In this document: one piece after another, positions 57,801 to 59,232 of the stretch
Position numbering within the stretch: the stretch's first letter is position 1
Layout: every line of letters begins with the position of its first letter
From: Massilia sp. NR 4-1
GTDB lineage: Bacteria > Pseudomonadota > Gammaproteobacteria > Burkholderiales > Burkholderiaceae_D
Reading direction: 5' to 3'
NCBI RefSeq assembly: GCF_001191005.1
Contig: NZ_CP012201.1
Location: forward strand, 1,488,001 to 1,552,000
Length of the DNA stretch: 64,000 bases
Notes under the pieces: generated by a model
Told to the model about the DNA's origin: nothing
Databases searched by the model: none
Seen by the model: only the letters and a program-made list of their open reading frames with translations
Position numbers and translations under genes: made by a program

Positions 57801-59217
57801 TGGCCGACAAAACAATCAGCGCAGGTGCTTGGCCCGCCGCGTCCTCAGCCTCCCGCGGCAGCGCCGACAGATACTCTTCGATCACCACATGCGAATTCAC
57901 GCCGCCAAAGCCGAAGGAACTGATGCCCGCGCGGCGCGGCACGGATTGGCCTTGTTCATCGCGCAAAGCCGGCCATTCGCGCTGCCGGTCAACGATATAG
58001 AAGGGGCTGGAATCCAGCTCGATGCGGGGATTCAGTTTCTGGTAATGCACCAGGCCCGGCAAGGTTTGCTCGCGCATCGATAGAATAACCTTGATCACAC
58101 CGGCCAGACCGGCCACCGATTCCAGGTGGCCCACATTGGTCTTCACACTGCCCACGCCGCAGGCATGCTCCGGCAGCGCCTCGCCGCGCTGCTGCGCCAC
58201 GCGTGCGAAGGCCAGTTTCAAACCTTCTATCTCGATTGGATCGCCTTTTGGCGTGCCGGTGCCGTGCGCCTCCACATACGTCAGGGTGCTGACGGGGATG
58301 TCAGCCTCGCTCAGTGCTTCCGCCACCACTTTCGACTGCGCTTGCGAGCTGGGATACGTCACCGTGCGCGCGCGGCCGCCGTGATTGCGCGCCGTGCCGC
58401 GCACCACGGCCAGAACATTGTCCTTGTCCTCCAGCGCCTTGGCGAGGGGCTTGATCAGCACCATGGCCGCTCCCTCGCCGCGCACATAGCCGTTGGCGCG
58501 CTCGTCGAACGTCTTGCAGCTGCCGTCCGGCGACAGCATGCCGGTCTTGGAGAAGGAAATGAAATGGGTCGGACTGCACAAGACGCTGACGCCGCCCACC
58601 AGCGCCTGCTCGCATTCGCCACGGCGGATCGCATGCACCGCCTCGTGCAGCGCCACCAGCGAGCTTGAACAAGCCGTATCGATGGGCAGGCTTGGACCAT
58701 GCAGATTGAAGTAGTGCGAAATGCGGTTCGGGATCAGCGCGGTGTGCGTGCCGGTCGCAACATGGGCTTCGATGGAATCGAGCGTGCGCAGCAGATGTTC
58801 CTGGTAGTCGAAGTTGAACACCCCCACATACACGCCGGTGCGGCTGCCATTCAGGACCGAAGGATCGTAGCCCGCATCCTCCATGCAAGCCCAGGACAGT
58901 TCCAGCATGATGCGCTGTTGCGGGTCCATGGCGACGGCCTCACGTCCCGAAATGCCGAAGAAATCCGCGTCGAAGAACTCCACGCCATCCATGAAGCCGC
59001 CCCATTTGCTGACGGCCTTGTTCTTGGCCTGGCCGTCGCTGGAATAGAAAGCCTCCTTGTCCCAGCGGTTCGCCGGCACTTCGCCGACGCTGGACAGGCC
59101 CGCGCTCAGGTTCTTCCAATACTCTTCATAATTTGCCGCGCCGGGAAAGCGGCAAGCCATGCCGACAATGGCGATAGCGCCGGTTTCACCCTGAGTTTTA
59201 TAGTTTTCGTTATTCAT
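30841..59217 (-). CDS. Giant trans-AT polyketide synthase, modules 1-7 (9,458 aa)
   Basis: A single uninterrupted frame of 28.4 kb encoding about 1 MDa. Approximate residues: M1 KS 14-450, DH 630-910, KR 921-1296, ACP 1353-1426; M2 KS 1488-1930, DH 2110-2388, KR 2408-2840, cMT 2886-3246, ACP 3300-3378; M3 KS0 3443-3870, ACP 4070-4140; M4 KS 4172-4612, DH 4779-5056, KR 5067-5450, ACP 5493-5573; M5 KS 5618-6055, DH 6230-6502, ACP 6520-6607; M6 KS 6643-7082, DH 7257-7527, KR 7543-7930, ACP 7977-8063; M7 KS 8107-8545, DH 8725-9005, KR 9030-9412, no ACP. Each KS is followed by a degenerate AT-docking linker ending LP(S/T)YPFA, and no AT domain is present. There is no loading domain: residue 14 already begins KS1. 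It starts 15 bases after the AT-AT-ER gene and is followed after 11 bases by the PKS-NRPS gene. Confidence 0.94.
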   Translation of the reverse strand: MNNENYKTQGETGAIAIVGMACRFPGAANYEEYWKNLSAGLSSVGEVPANRWDKEAFYSSDGQAKNKAVSKWGGFMDGVEFFDADFFGISGREAVAMDPQQRIMLELSWACMEDAGYDPSVLNGSRTGVYVGVFNFDYQEHLLRTLDSIEAHVATGTHTALIPNRISHYFNLHGPSLPIDTACSSSLVALHEAVHAIRRGECEQALVGGVSVLCSPTHFISFSKTGMLSPDGSCKTFDERANGYVRGEGAAMVLIKPLAKALEDKDNVLAVVRGTARNHGGRARTVTYPSSQAQSKVVAEALSEADIPVSTLTYVEAHGTGTPKGDPIEIEGLKLAFARVAQQRGEALPEHACGVGSVKTNVGHLESVAGLAGVIKVILSMREQTLPGLVHYQKLNPRIELDSSPFYIVDRQREWPALRDEQGQSVPRRAGISSFGFGGVNSHVVIEEYLSALPREAEDAAGQAPALIVLSAKTAAALRGQAQSLLSTLDSVEIQRAGIGALAYTLQVGRQAMAERLTLLADSLPALKEQLQAWLNEPAGSRHARHARVTAEMLTAIQGEPESLQAVAMALEKGNLPELAQFWLHGHSINWASLYGGAKQPRVALPSYPFAKVKYWAEAENGAEPSARAELHPLLHQNTSDLNGLRFSSQFSGKEFFFADHVVQGAKTLPGVAQLEMALRAAQAANGRAGKLRLKDVVWARPIVAGDQALDLHLALYQETEEEIGYEIYRDSADGEIVYGKGSLLPAGRESVLARHDLKALQAQCSQDRLSAEECYAAFDKTGLSYGPGHRGLLNILLGTDLALAQIRLPESVQAAFERFELHPSLLDASLQAAIGFQAGANGGLAAMDLMLPFALGSLDVLAPCAPSMWALVRRSAGGSAGDAVQKFDIDLCDDEGVVCVRLGGFCMRAASAVAMAGGDIIRTALFQPEWKPQAAAGAQAPAFARHLVLLYGGVAADMAQIAARLPGAECLPGQNVADIAEAFEADACLLLERIQALGAQPGQHLIQAVIPADGAGQLWSGLGGMLRCASLENPRIAVELISVEQGQDVALALAENIGSDAQQLRYQGGQRQVHGWSEMQSTDVNRPWKDRGVYLITGGAGGLGLIFAYDIAGSVRNATLILTGRSAISDAVQAQIRALEALGAVVQYRRLDVGDAQAVSQLVQSIPEEFESLDGIIHSAGVLRDSLIQRKTAQQVREVLRAKVAGLLNLDHASRDIVLDCFICFSSTSGALGNVGQADYAAANSFMDAYAYYRDGLAAQGQRHGRTLAVNWPLWEEGGMQVDAATIQELRQRTGLRPLHSASGRAALAQALVSSAAQVLVAEGEITRFKASLSQPRKTVPARSEPAIAAGVQEKALRYFVRLLAGTLRRQADSIDPHAQMEAYGIDSILVVELTRKLEQVFGTLSKTLFFEYQTIAALAAYFVENHGETLAAQLGESLLLAAAPAAVASVEEAPASTVLASRRSGFARHAVSAAAPAPAAKAAADIGDIAIIGLAGRYPQARNVEEFWANLSQGKDCIGEIPSERWDYKLYFDANRDANGKTYSKWGGFIDGVDLFDPLFFNISPREAERMDPQERLFLECVHAALEDAGYTRDTVGRQEQAGSDGSVGVFVGVMYSEYQLYGAQEQARGRNLAMLNSPASIANRISYFCNFNGPSMALDTMCSSSLTAIHLAVQSLQRGDCRVAVAGGVNVSIHPNKYLMLAQGKFISGKGRCESFGEGGEGYVPGEGVGALLLKPKAQAIADGDHIYGIVKATAINHGGKTNGYTVPNPNAQAKVIEAALRGAGIDARNIGYIEAHGTGTSLGDPIEIAGLSKAFQSWTKDRQFCSIGSAKSNIGHCESAAGVAGVTKVLLQLKHQQLAPSLHSRSLNPNIDFGNTPFVVQQELAPWLRPVDQSQGVRRELPRVAGISSFGAGGANAHVVIEEYTDVRPVAALRGPAVVLLSARDGERLQEQVRQLLAALAQPGQIALADLAYTLQVGREAMDERLALLVSSLDDLRSKLEAVLAGETQLEEVYRGQVKRTAEALGGLAGDDDMAAAVDAWIEKGKLGKLLDLWVKGLAFDWRRLYRDGSARPRRISLPTYPFARERYWVQTSTAAEGGETGGEMRLHPLVQRNTSDLAGLRFSSRLSGGEFFLSQHVVNGNRVLPGVAQLEMARSAVALAAGSDCRITVSDVVWARPVIVGDEGLLLHIALYPEDDGAVRFEIYADAADGETASFSQGLAIIEEPGEAQTETYDIQSIREQCQRAYLSAADFYPLCQRAGLEYGAAFQGIAELFLGEQQVLARIVLPEAARPEADYVWHPSVLDAALQATLAVQADAAGLPPLMLPFALEAVEQLAPCNANMWALVRYSTGSSASQRVPKLDIDLCDEDGQVCLRFHAFSLRAMATSQAGAAEDKALPSEDKLLLVPVWDVVGETVVDTVPAPDACPLIVGGTAAQQQAVAALYAQAQVLSLPAGAQAGVMEAALRAAGSFDHLLWIVEAGEDNDDEELIAAQEAGVIAGFRLVKALLAIGMADQALGWTVLTCQSQSVHACDAIAPAHASVHGFIASMAKEFRRWQVRLLDMQAGAAWPWRQIFSLPFSTAGDALAWRSGQWFRQQLQPVRMAAPARTEAVYRDGGVYVIIGGAGGIGQALSEHLIRNYQANVFWIGRRTLDGEIEQAIARLGAFGPAPSYISADATDLHAMEAAREAILARFPRINGLVHAAIALLDKSLAQMDEDRLRAGLAAKVDISVRMAQVFGKLPLDFMLFCSSLLSFIKAAGQSNYAAGCTFKDAYSLQLAKRLPYPVKTMNWGYWGSVGVVASQAYRERMAQQGIGSIEPEEGMLAIDALMAAPLPQLGFLKVTAAIARGGMQDLIGANRVDIHQSGYASVAAALNDQNAVALPADASQLAEHRREMDRLSLAVLWGELRGIGMFATADSFGLDDAMAASAIRPGYTRWLAHSLQCLAQAGWLQQVANAWHVVAQGPAREQAWAEWEQRKHTWLNDVNLRAQAVLVETMLRALPAMLDGRTAATSIMFPNSSMELVEGVYRGSPLADYYNDVLAASVLAFIAARLRQDPSARIRILEIGAGTGGTSARVLAKLKPYADNIDQYCYTDLSRAFLLHAEQQYGPHYPYLAYSLFDASKPLTGQSIEAGSYDLVIATNVLHATKDIRESLRNAKAALRGNGLLLLNELSSCELWAHLTFGMLDGWWLYEDETLRIPGCPSLAPAMWRTVLREEGYRHIMFPADAAHALGQQVVLAESDGVTPQRHVKPAPAPAAPAVRALTAAGGASVPVRAAVKPAPAVQSQPASSLRDGCVLRLKKLVGQVLKMPVEKIDGASNLDQYGIDSILVLELTNGLRAALADAGITSSLSTSLFFEHQSIDALADHFVQTEAAAMMRWTGLDAEAAPVAAVPASQAASRAIPQPVRALSSSNGRRVRASLAWKGKASTKAVDLAGQFDVAIIGLSGRYPMAENVGQFWENLKEGRNCIGEIPTDRWDHSRYFDPAKDSPGKTYTKWGGFLNDIDCFDARFFHISPREAEAMSPQERLFLQEAYSSIEDAGYTPAGLSASRKVGVFVGAMNEHYGAGSRFWSIANRTSWLFNFQGPSMAVDTACSSSLTAVHLALESLRSGSSEVAVAGGVNLIVAPDQLVELAAMTMLSSGDKCKSFAADGDGFVDGEAVGAIVLKPLQRAIEDGDHIYGVIKGSAVNAGGKTNGYMVPNPNQQAQLVADALERAGINARSISYLEAQGTGSSLGDPIEIAGLSKAFRNWTEDKQFCALGSAKSNVGHCESASGMVGISKVLMQMKHRTLVPSLHAAVLNPDIDFGKSPFALQRELAAWKRPQVEIDGRRSEQPRIAGISSFGAGGANAHLIIEEFIAAPFDQASSGPALVVLSARTEGGLQQRVQRLLAAIAPERIEPQMTLANIAYTLQAGREAMEERLAILADSLDVLRRKLNAVADGESEVDGVYRGQAKKNKEAFSLFAGDEDMDSIVAAWFAKAKLDKLGELWSRGFALDWNALHAADGPSRPSRISLPTYPFARERHWKENAAVARPPIATAPAAVARMSKPVPLSATDLQGHIKGLLTASVSATLKVAEQDIDGDTQWSEYGFDSITLTSFCNSLNDEYGVGLAPTIFFEYPTLDGLAKFLAQERRPLFDTHAPEPAPVQHANPEPAPRLREETKEAVAIIGMSGQFPMAPDMDAFWRVLDEGRDCIGEIPGDRWDWKAIYGDPNLEENKCNNKWGGFIDGIADFDPLFFGISPKEAELMDPQQRLMMLHVWKALEDAGYAGSALSGSDTALFIGTIASGYADRVRRSGKAIEGYSSTGSVASVGPNRMSYFLDFHGPSEPVETACSSSLVALRRGVQAIQRGECGVAVVGGVNAIVNPDLHISFNKAGMLAEDGRCKTFSSAANGYVRGEGAGMLVLKRLGDAERDGDHIYGLVRGTAENHGGRANSLTAPNPKAQAAVVRMAYEDAGIDPRTVTYIEAHGTGTSLGDPVEINGLKAAFKHLYDTARARVESHHCGLGSAKTNFGHLELAAGVVGVMKVLLQMRHKKLVRSLHSAELNPYIDLESSPFYVVQEAGEWTALRDADGREIPRRAGVSSFGFGGVNAHVVLEEYIAAPRLEHAPAGPVGLVLSARNKERLLEQARQLLDFVSSPQVQKDVALADLAYTLQAGREAMGERLAFVVASFGELCEKLAGFVHGTLQGHAILLGQAKRGKDSSPHGSDSSMDLDSLLGQWVNGRDVNWLPLYGGRKPHRVSLPTYPFAQERYWIDVGHGRQTGGSSAVLHPLVQQNCSNVSGLRFSSDFDGGEFFLADHVVRGERVLPGAAQLEMALHAGKLATGSSHGLRLRNVVWARPAIAGAGGLHLHIALRPAEGQALAFEVQDAGPSGEGAIFSQGLVEPAGASVAAAVHDIEALRAHCTRRRMDGAGCYAWFERMGLHYGPSFQGLGELLAGDESALARIELPPVVLDSLQDFTLHPALLDAVLQASAGLLGGAELMLPFALGSLDILQPPAGGMWVVVQRSRGCAAGDAVQKFDIDLCGDDGQACIHIREFSLRAAQGGGKRASVASTLLQPAWHAQPVLMESTGTAYAQHLVLLYGVAESDAAAIRSRLPDADCQLLPAGVDVAASFESAAHVLLERLQALGSETGASLIQLAVPGQGAFQTLSGLGAMLQTAQQENPRLIGQVIEFDQGQDLASVLLENRASVDRQIRYRDGERMIRGWHELATSGSAQWKDHGVYLISGGAGGLGLIFARDIASAASGVTLVLAGRSPMNDAIRASIRELEALGAVVQYRQLDAGDAEAVTQLVHGIQEEHEGLDGIIHSAGVIRDSFLLRKTRQQLREVLRAKVAGTVNLDQASRDIALDCFICFSSLSGVIGNIGQADYAAANAFMDSFAHYRNELVAQGKRHGRSLSINWPLWEEGGMQVDAATRQHLLEHFGMKPLNTADGSAGLAMALASGAPQVLLVNGDAERMNSILQGRPPQRTENQREKAMPISENLEEKASRYFVRLLSAALKLPVQRINPQAQMESYGIDSILVLDLTRALEKVFGSLPKTLFFEYQTIDALSGYFLQQHAAVLVPLLGEGRSAPVAVAPSHAAPANIGPRDSLRVPLAPTVSGKSDEIAIVGLAGRYPQARNIEEFWANLSQGRDCIGEIPADRWDHKLYFDADRNAAGKTYSKWGGFMDGVDLFDPLFFNISPREAERMDPQERLFLECVHATLEDAGYTRGNVAGEGEGEVGVFVGVMYEEYQLYGAQEQARGNNIGLFNSPASIANRISYYCNFSGPSMALDTMCSSSLTAIHLAVQSLQRGDCVVAVAGGVNVSIHPNKYLMLAEGKFVSAKGRCESFGEGGEGYVPGEGVGAVLLKPKAQAIADGDHIYGVIRATAVNHGGKTNGYTVPNPNAQAKVIEKALRSGGVDARDVSYIEAHGTGTSLGDPIEIAGLSKAFQNWTGDKQFCAIGSAKSNIGHCESAAGIAGVSKVLLQMKHRQLAPSLHSRSLNPNIDFAATPFVVQQELAAWPCVQKNGVELPRIAGISSFGAGGANAHVVIEEYIAPAMDRSVAGAPALVLLSARDKARLQEQVRLLLAAVASPADVDLADLAYTLQVGREALEERLALLVHSVDELRTKLQAIAADETWPEDVYQGQARRDEDAMGGLSGDDDMSSTVDAWLAKGKFGKLLELWVKGFAFDWRRLHAQAARKPHRISLPAYPFARERYWIETSAAMATGPMAAVLHPMVHANTSNLAVQRFSSYFNGNEFFLNDHKVHGHAILPGVAQLEMALFAAGKAATVQQAFRLRDVSWLRPASVDEKGLELHIALTPQDRNEIGFEIYSEGIEETVIYSDGVLALAEELDASHDLAALRALCSLHSLDQQQCYELFDRIGIQYGSSFRGVAEILLGEALAVARICAPKLAGAENFILHPGVLDAALQATAGLALVPEASMAMLPYMLGSLTILASCSGSMWAVVQRQAGAAGEAIQQFDIDLCDDEGKVCVRIAGLELRAAPTASKPEESSVPALEIPVAARDDLQEKTQRYLARLLSTVLKLPAEKIDVKSQLEAYGIDSVMVMDLTRSLEKVFGPLSTTLFYEYRSIVALSGYFLKKHGEVLRKLLDGQRAIAAPLIRAEATKASPATGRRFEAGRARNDEDIAIIGLAGRYPKARNIEEFWANLSQGKDCIGEIPAERWDHDLYFDADRNAAGKTYSKWGGFIDGVDSFDPLFFNISPREAELMDPQERLFLECVHATLEDAGYTRETVAGGKGKAGVFVGVMYGEYQLYGAQEQALGRQIAISSSPASIANRISYFCNFNGPSMAVDTMCSSSLTAIHLAVQSLRRGDCAVAVAGGVNVSVHPNKYLLLAQGKFISAKGRCESFGEGGEGYVPGEGVGALLLKSKAQAIVDGDHIYGVIKASAVNHGGKTNGYTVPNPGAQAEVIESALREARIDARSISYIEAHGTGTSLGDPIEIAGLSQAFEHWTQDKQFCAIGSAKSNIGHCESAAGIAGVTKVLLQLKHQKLVPSLHSHSLNPNIDFANTPFVVQQELADWPRPVAGTGVEQRELPRRAGVSSFGAGGANAHIVIEEYAVPSGEVAASGEPALIVLSARSEERLKEQVLQLLAAADGVALADLAYTLQVGREAMEARLALVVHSIAELREKLQAIVEGGGLPEGAYRGLVKRGPDALDVLASDDDMSAAIGAWIEKGKFGKLLDLWVKGLAFDWRQLYPRNAPAPRRISLPTYPFARERYWINAGAAGHAAAATLLHPLVHRNTSRLSVQRFSSRFSGTEFFLADHRIRGNAVLPGVAQLEMALFAAKEAMDEAQPLRLRNVVWSRPVQVGADGPDLHLALYPGEQGEIGFEIYSEDEEGSPSVYSEGTLAPATNLTASHELEALRAKCTLGRLSGEQCYGIFGQLGIQYGASFRGLKEVLTGERLALASISLPDGASLKGFALHPALLDTALQAAVGLVAAPGAALMLPYALGSLDIFAPCSSSMWAVVRRTGGKADDPVQHLEIDLCDQSGKVCLRFGQLELRAVPGASFQPLSAQAEDAASVLLLRPEWRLQAAVPAAAEIAFSRRLVLLCGIAQEEMAAAQQQLPSTDFHLIGGGGDLAEAFGKAAQELLQHLQALNAETAYSLVQIVLATSGENQAMLGLVGMLRSAQLENPRINVQLIEVEAGQDWQQALLGNVDGGAQHVRYRGGKRMVQEWVELDAHRTASWKDHGVYLITGGAGGLGLIFARDIAASARNSTLILTGRSQPNEAVLAAKRELEALGAVVDYRQADVGNASDVQQLIDDIQQQQGRLTGIIHSAGVTRDSLLIRKTPEQLREVLHAKVAGTINLDRASSAIALDCMILFSSISGALGNVGQADYAAANAFMDAFAQRRNEQVLKGERHGRTLSLNWPLWEEGGMQLDATTRQYLKEKTGMAPLSTANGRMALSKALASDDAQVLVVEGDVARVKETLLRGAVSEAPAAAVASPPSAAPAMQLAENLQEKATRYLVHLLSAALKLPAQRIDPQAQMESYGIDSVLVIELTRTLEKTFGSLPKTLFYEYQTIASLTAYFLRSHHAALTELLGEQHAIPSMLAVPSTAGLSMPVAKPRKPRFPARHTTSEASEIAIIGLAGRYPKAANVQEFWANLSQGKDCIGEIPSDRWDYKLYFDPDRNASGKTYSKWGGFIDGVDHFDPLFFNISPREAELMDPQERLFLECVHAALEDAGYTRETVAGKNGNAGVFVGVMYGEYQLYGAQEQALGRQVALSSSSASIANRVSYFCNFNGPSMALDTMCSSSLTAIHLAVQSLQRGDCAVAVAGGVNVSIHPNKYLALAQGKFISAKGRCESFGEGGEGYVPGEGVGALLLKSKAQAIADGDHIYGVIKGSAVNHGGKTNGYTVPNPNAQADVIERALREARVDARSISYIEAHGTGTSLGDPIEIAGLSKAFAGWTAEKQFCAIGSAKSNIGHCESAAGIAGITKVLLQMKHGQLAPSLHSNTLNPNIDFADTPFIVQQELANWPRAVAADGGAQRELPRRAGISSFGAGGSNAHVVIEEYRSEDAQAVMLNGPALVVLSARNEERLKEQAVQLLAAIEGDQRLALAELAYTLQVGREAMEERLAFATGSLDDLRVKLRSFIGGESLFGEVYRGQAKRNKEAYAALSDDEELALMIDGWLAKGKSGKVLDLWVKGLALDWERLYDRGQLASRRPSRISLPTYPFAKQRYWVPAGAPRQAAASAVLHPLLHRNTSDIFGLQFSTRLSGDEFFLKDHKVEGASVLPGAAQLEMAYRAACEGLRMNGGLVLRNIVWTRPITVDAAGLEIHIALSPEDDGSVSYEIFDDADAVFSQGKVVASRQDASAPAPSHDLAALRQQCGGMQVGGKDCYAIFEQAGLHYGPSFQALKELLIGEQQVMAHISLPQLLAETSAAYVLHPSLLDAALQASVGMQLQAGGGQAMRLMLPFALGSLEVFAPCETEMWALLRFSPGSSARDAVQKLDIDLCSESGAVLASLRQFSLRALAGDPDSAPAEKKPQVEIAGPNGQAETLLLAPEWRMPPPVGGSAPDFARHVVLSCGTGGIDIGELQPHLAARFVAQTGDYAAAAGTLLEELQQLQRQPGPQLIQLLLPARADAHTLCGLEGMLRSARLENPRMTWQTIRADEAGEALSALADGRRRGVAELRYTKGQPQVRTWRELRQQSNTPAFWKPHGVYLITGGAGGLGLIVARDIARQAQHPVLILTGRSALQTPLQQAMRELEALGAVVHYRQLDVADADAVTLLVQQIPEEFESLDGIIHSAGTVRDALLARKTPEQLHEVLSAKVAGTINLDQASRDIQLDCFICFSSLAGALGNVGQADYAAANAFMDAFAHSRSALAALGQRHGCTLSLNWPLWEQGGMQVDARQREAMLKNFGMRPLETEQGLQALHQALASGLEQVLVLAGDGILLRKTVLGMADTEVISSNSQIAAIAAADPN
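30985..34900 (-). other. PKS module 7: KS-DH-KR (carrier on the next protein)
   Basis: The KS has DTMCSSS, EAHGTGT and KSNIGHCES. The DH has DHKVEGASVLPG and HPSLLDAALQ. The KR has GGAGGLG, B-type Asp in GTVRDAL, and the catalytic FSSLAG..GQADYAAAN set. After the KR the protein ends with a 46-residue tail that lacks a carrier. Predicted outcome: one alpha,beta-olefin. Confidence 0.87.
35030..39290 (-). other. PKS module 6: KS-DH-KR-ACP
   Basis: DTMCSSS, EAHGTGT and KSNIGHCES in the KS; DHRIRGNAVLPG and HPALLDTALQ in the DH; GGAGGLG and GQADYAAAN in the KR with B-type Asp (GVTRDSL); carrier ESYGIDSVL. All domains look active. Predicted outcome: an olefin. Confidence 0.88.
39400..42365 (-). 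other. PKS module 5: KS-DH-ACP without KR
   Basis: The KS is complete (DTMCSSS, EAHGTGT). The DH keeps both catalytic residues (DHKVHGHAILPG, HPGVLDAALQ) but YGSSF replaces the common YGPxF. There is no KR: the DH ends near 39715 and the ACP (EAYGIDSVM) follows after about 20 residues. The oxidation state set here is uncertain. Confidence 0.86.
42500..46705 (-). other. PKS module 4: KS-DH-KR-ACP
   Basis: The KS is of the GMSGQFPM subtype (ETACSSS, EAHGTGT, KTNFGHLE). The DH has DHVVRGERVLPG and HPALLDAVLQ. The KR has GGAGGLG, GVIRDSF and GQADYAAAN. The carrier is ESYGIDSIL. A lysine/glutamate-rich, A-rich-coded linker with an in-frame ATG at 42747 separates KR and ACP. Predicted outcome: an olefin. 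Confidence 0.88.
46800..48890 (-). other. PKS module 3: KS0-ACP, predicted non-elongating
   Basis: The active Cys is present (DTACSSS) but the HGTGT His is Gln: EAQGTGS, codon 48007-48009, Q3737. No reductive domain follows, only the ACP (EYGFDSITL). It probably relays the methyl-branched chain from module 2 to KS4 without extension. Confidence 0.86.
49085..54756 (-). other. PKS module 2: KS-DH-KR-cMT-ACP
   Basis: The KS is complete (DTMCSSS, EAHGTGT). The DH has QHVVNGNRVLPG and HPSVLDAALQ. The KR binds NADPH at GGAGGIG and has FCSS..GQSNYAAGC, with Cys where the usual tetrad Asn stands. The C-methyltransferase carries the SAM loop ILEIGAGTGGT (about 49990-50030). The carrier is DQYGIDSIL. 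Predicted outcome: an alpha-methyl olefin. Confidence 0.88.
54940..59178 (-). other. PKS module 1: KS-DH-KR-ACP
   Basis: KS1 (DTACSSS, EAHGTGT, KTNVGHLES) diverges most from the other KSs and starts at residue 14 with no loading domain before it. The DH has DHVVQGAKTLPG and HPSLLDASLQ, with YGPGH in place of YGPxF. The KR has GGAGGLG, GVLRDSL and GQADYAAAN. The carrier is EAYGIDSIL. Predicted outcome: an olefin on an unknown starter. Confidence 0.86.
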
Positions 59218-59232
59218 AGCGCAGCGGACCTT

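Noticed and set aside
30841..59217. Beta-branching (HMG-CoA synthase) cassette
   Set aside because: No HCS, free-standing ECH or donor ACP/KS gene is present, and I saw no tandem ACPs in the modules.
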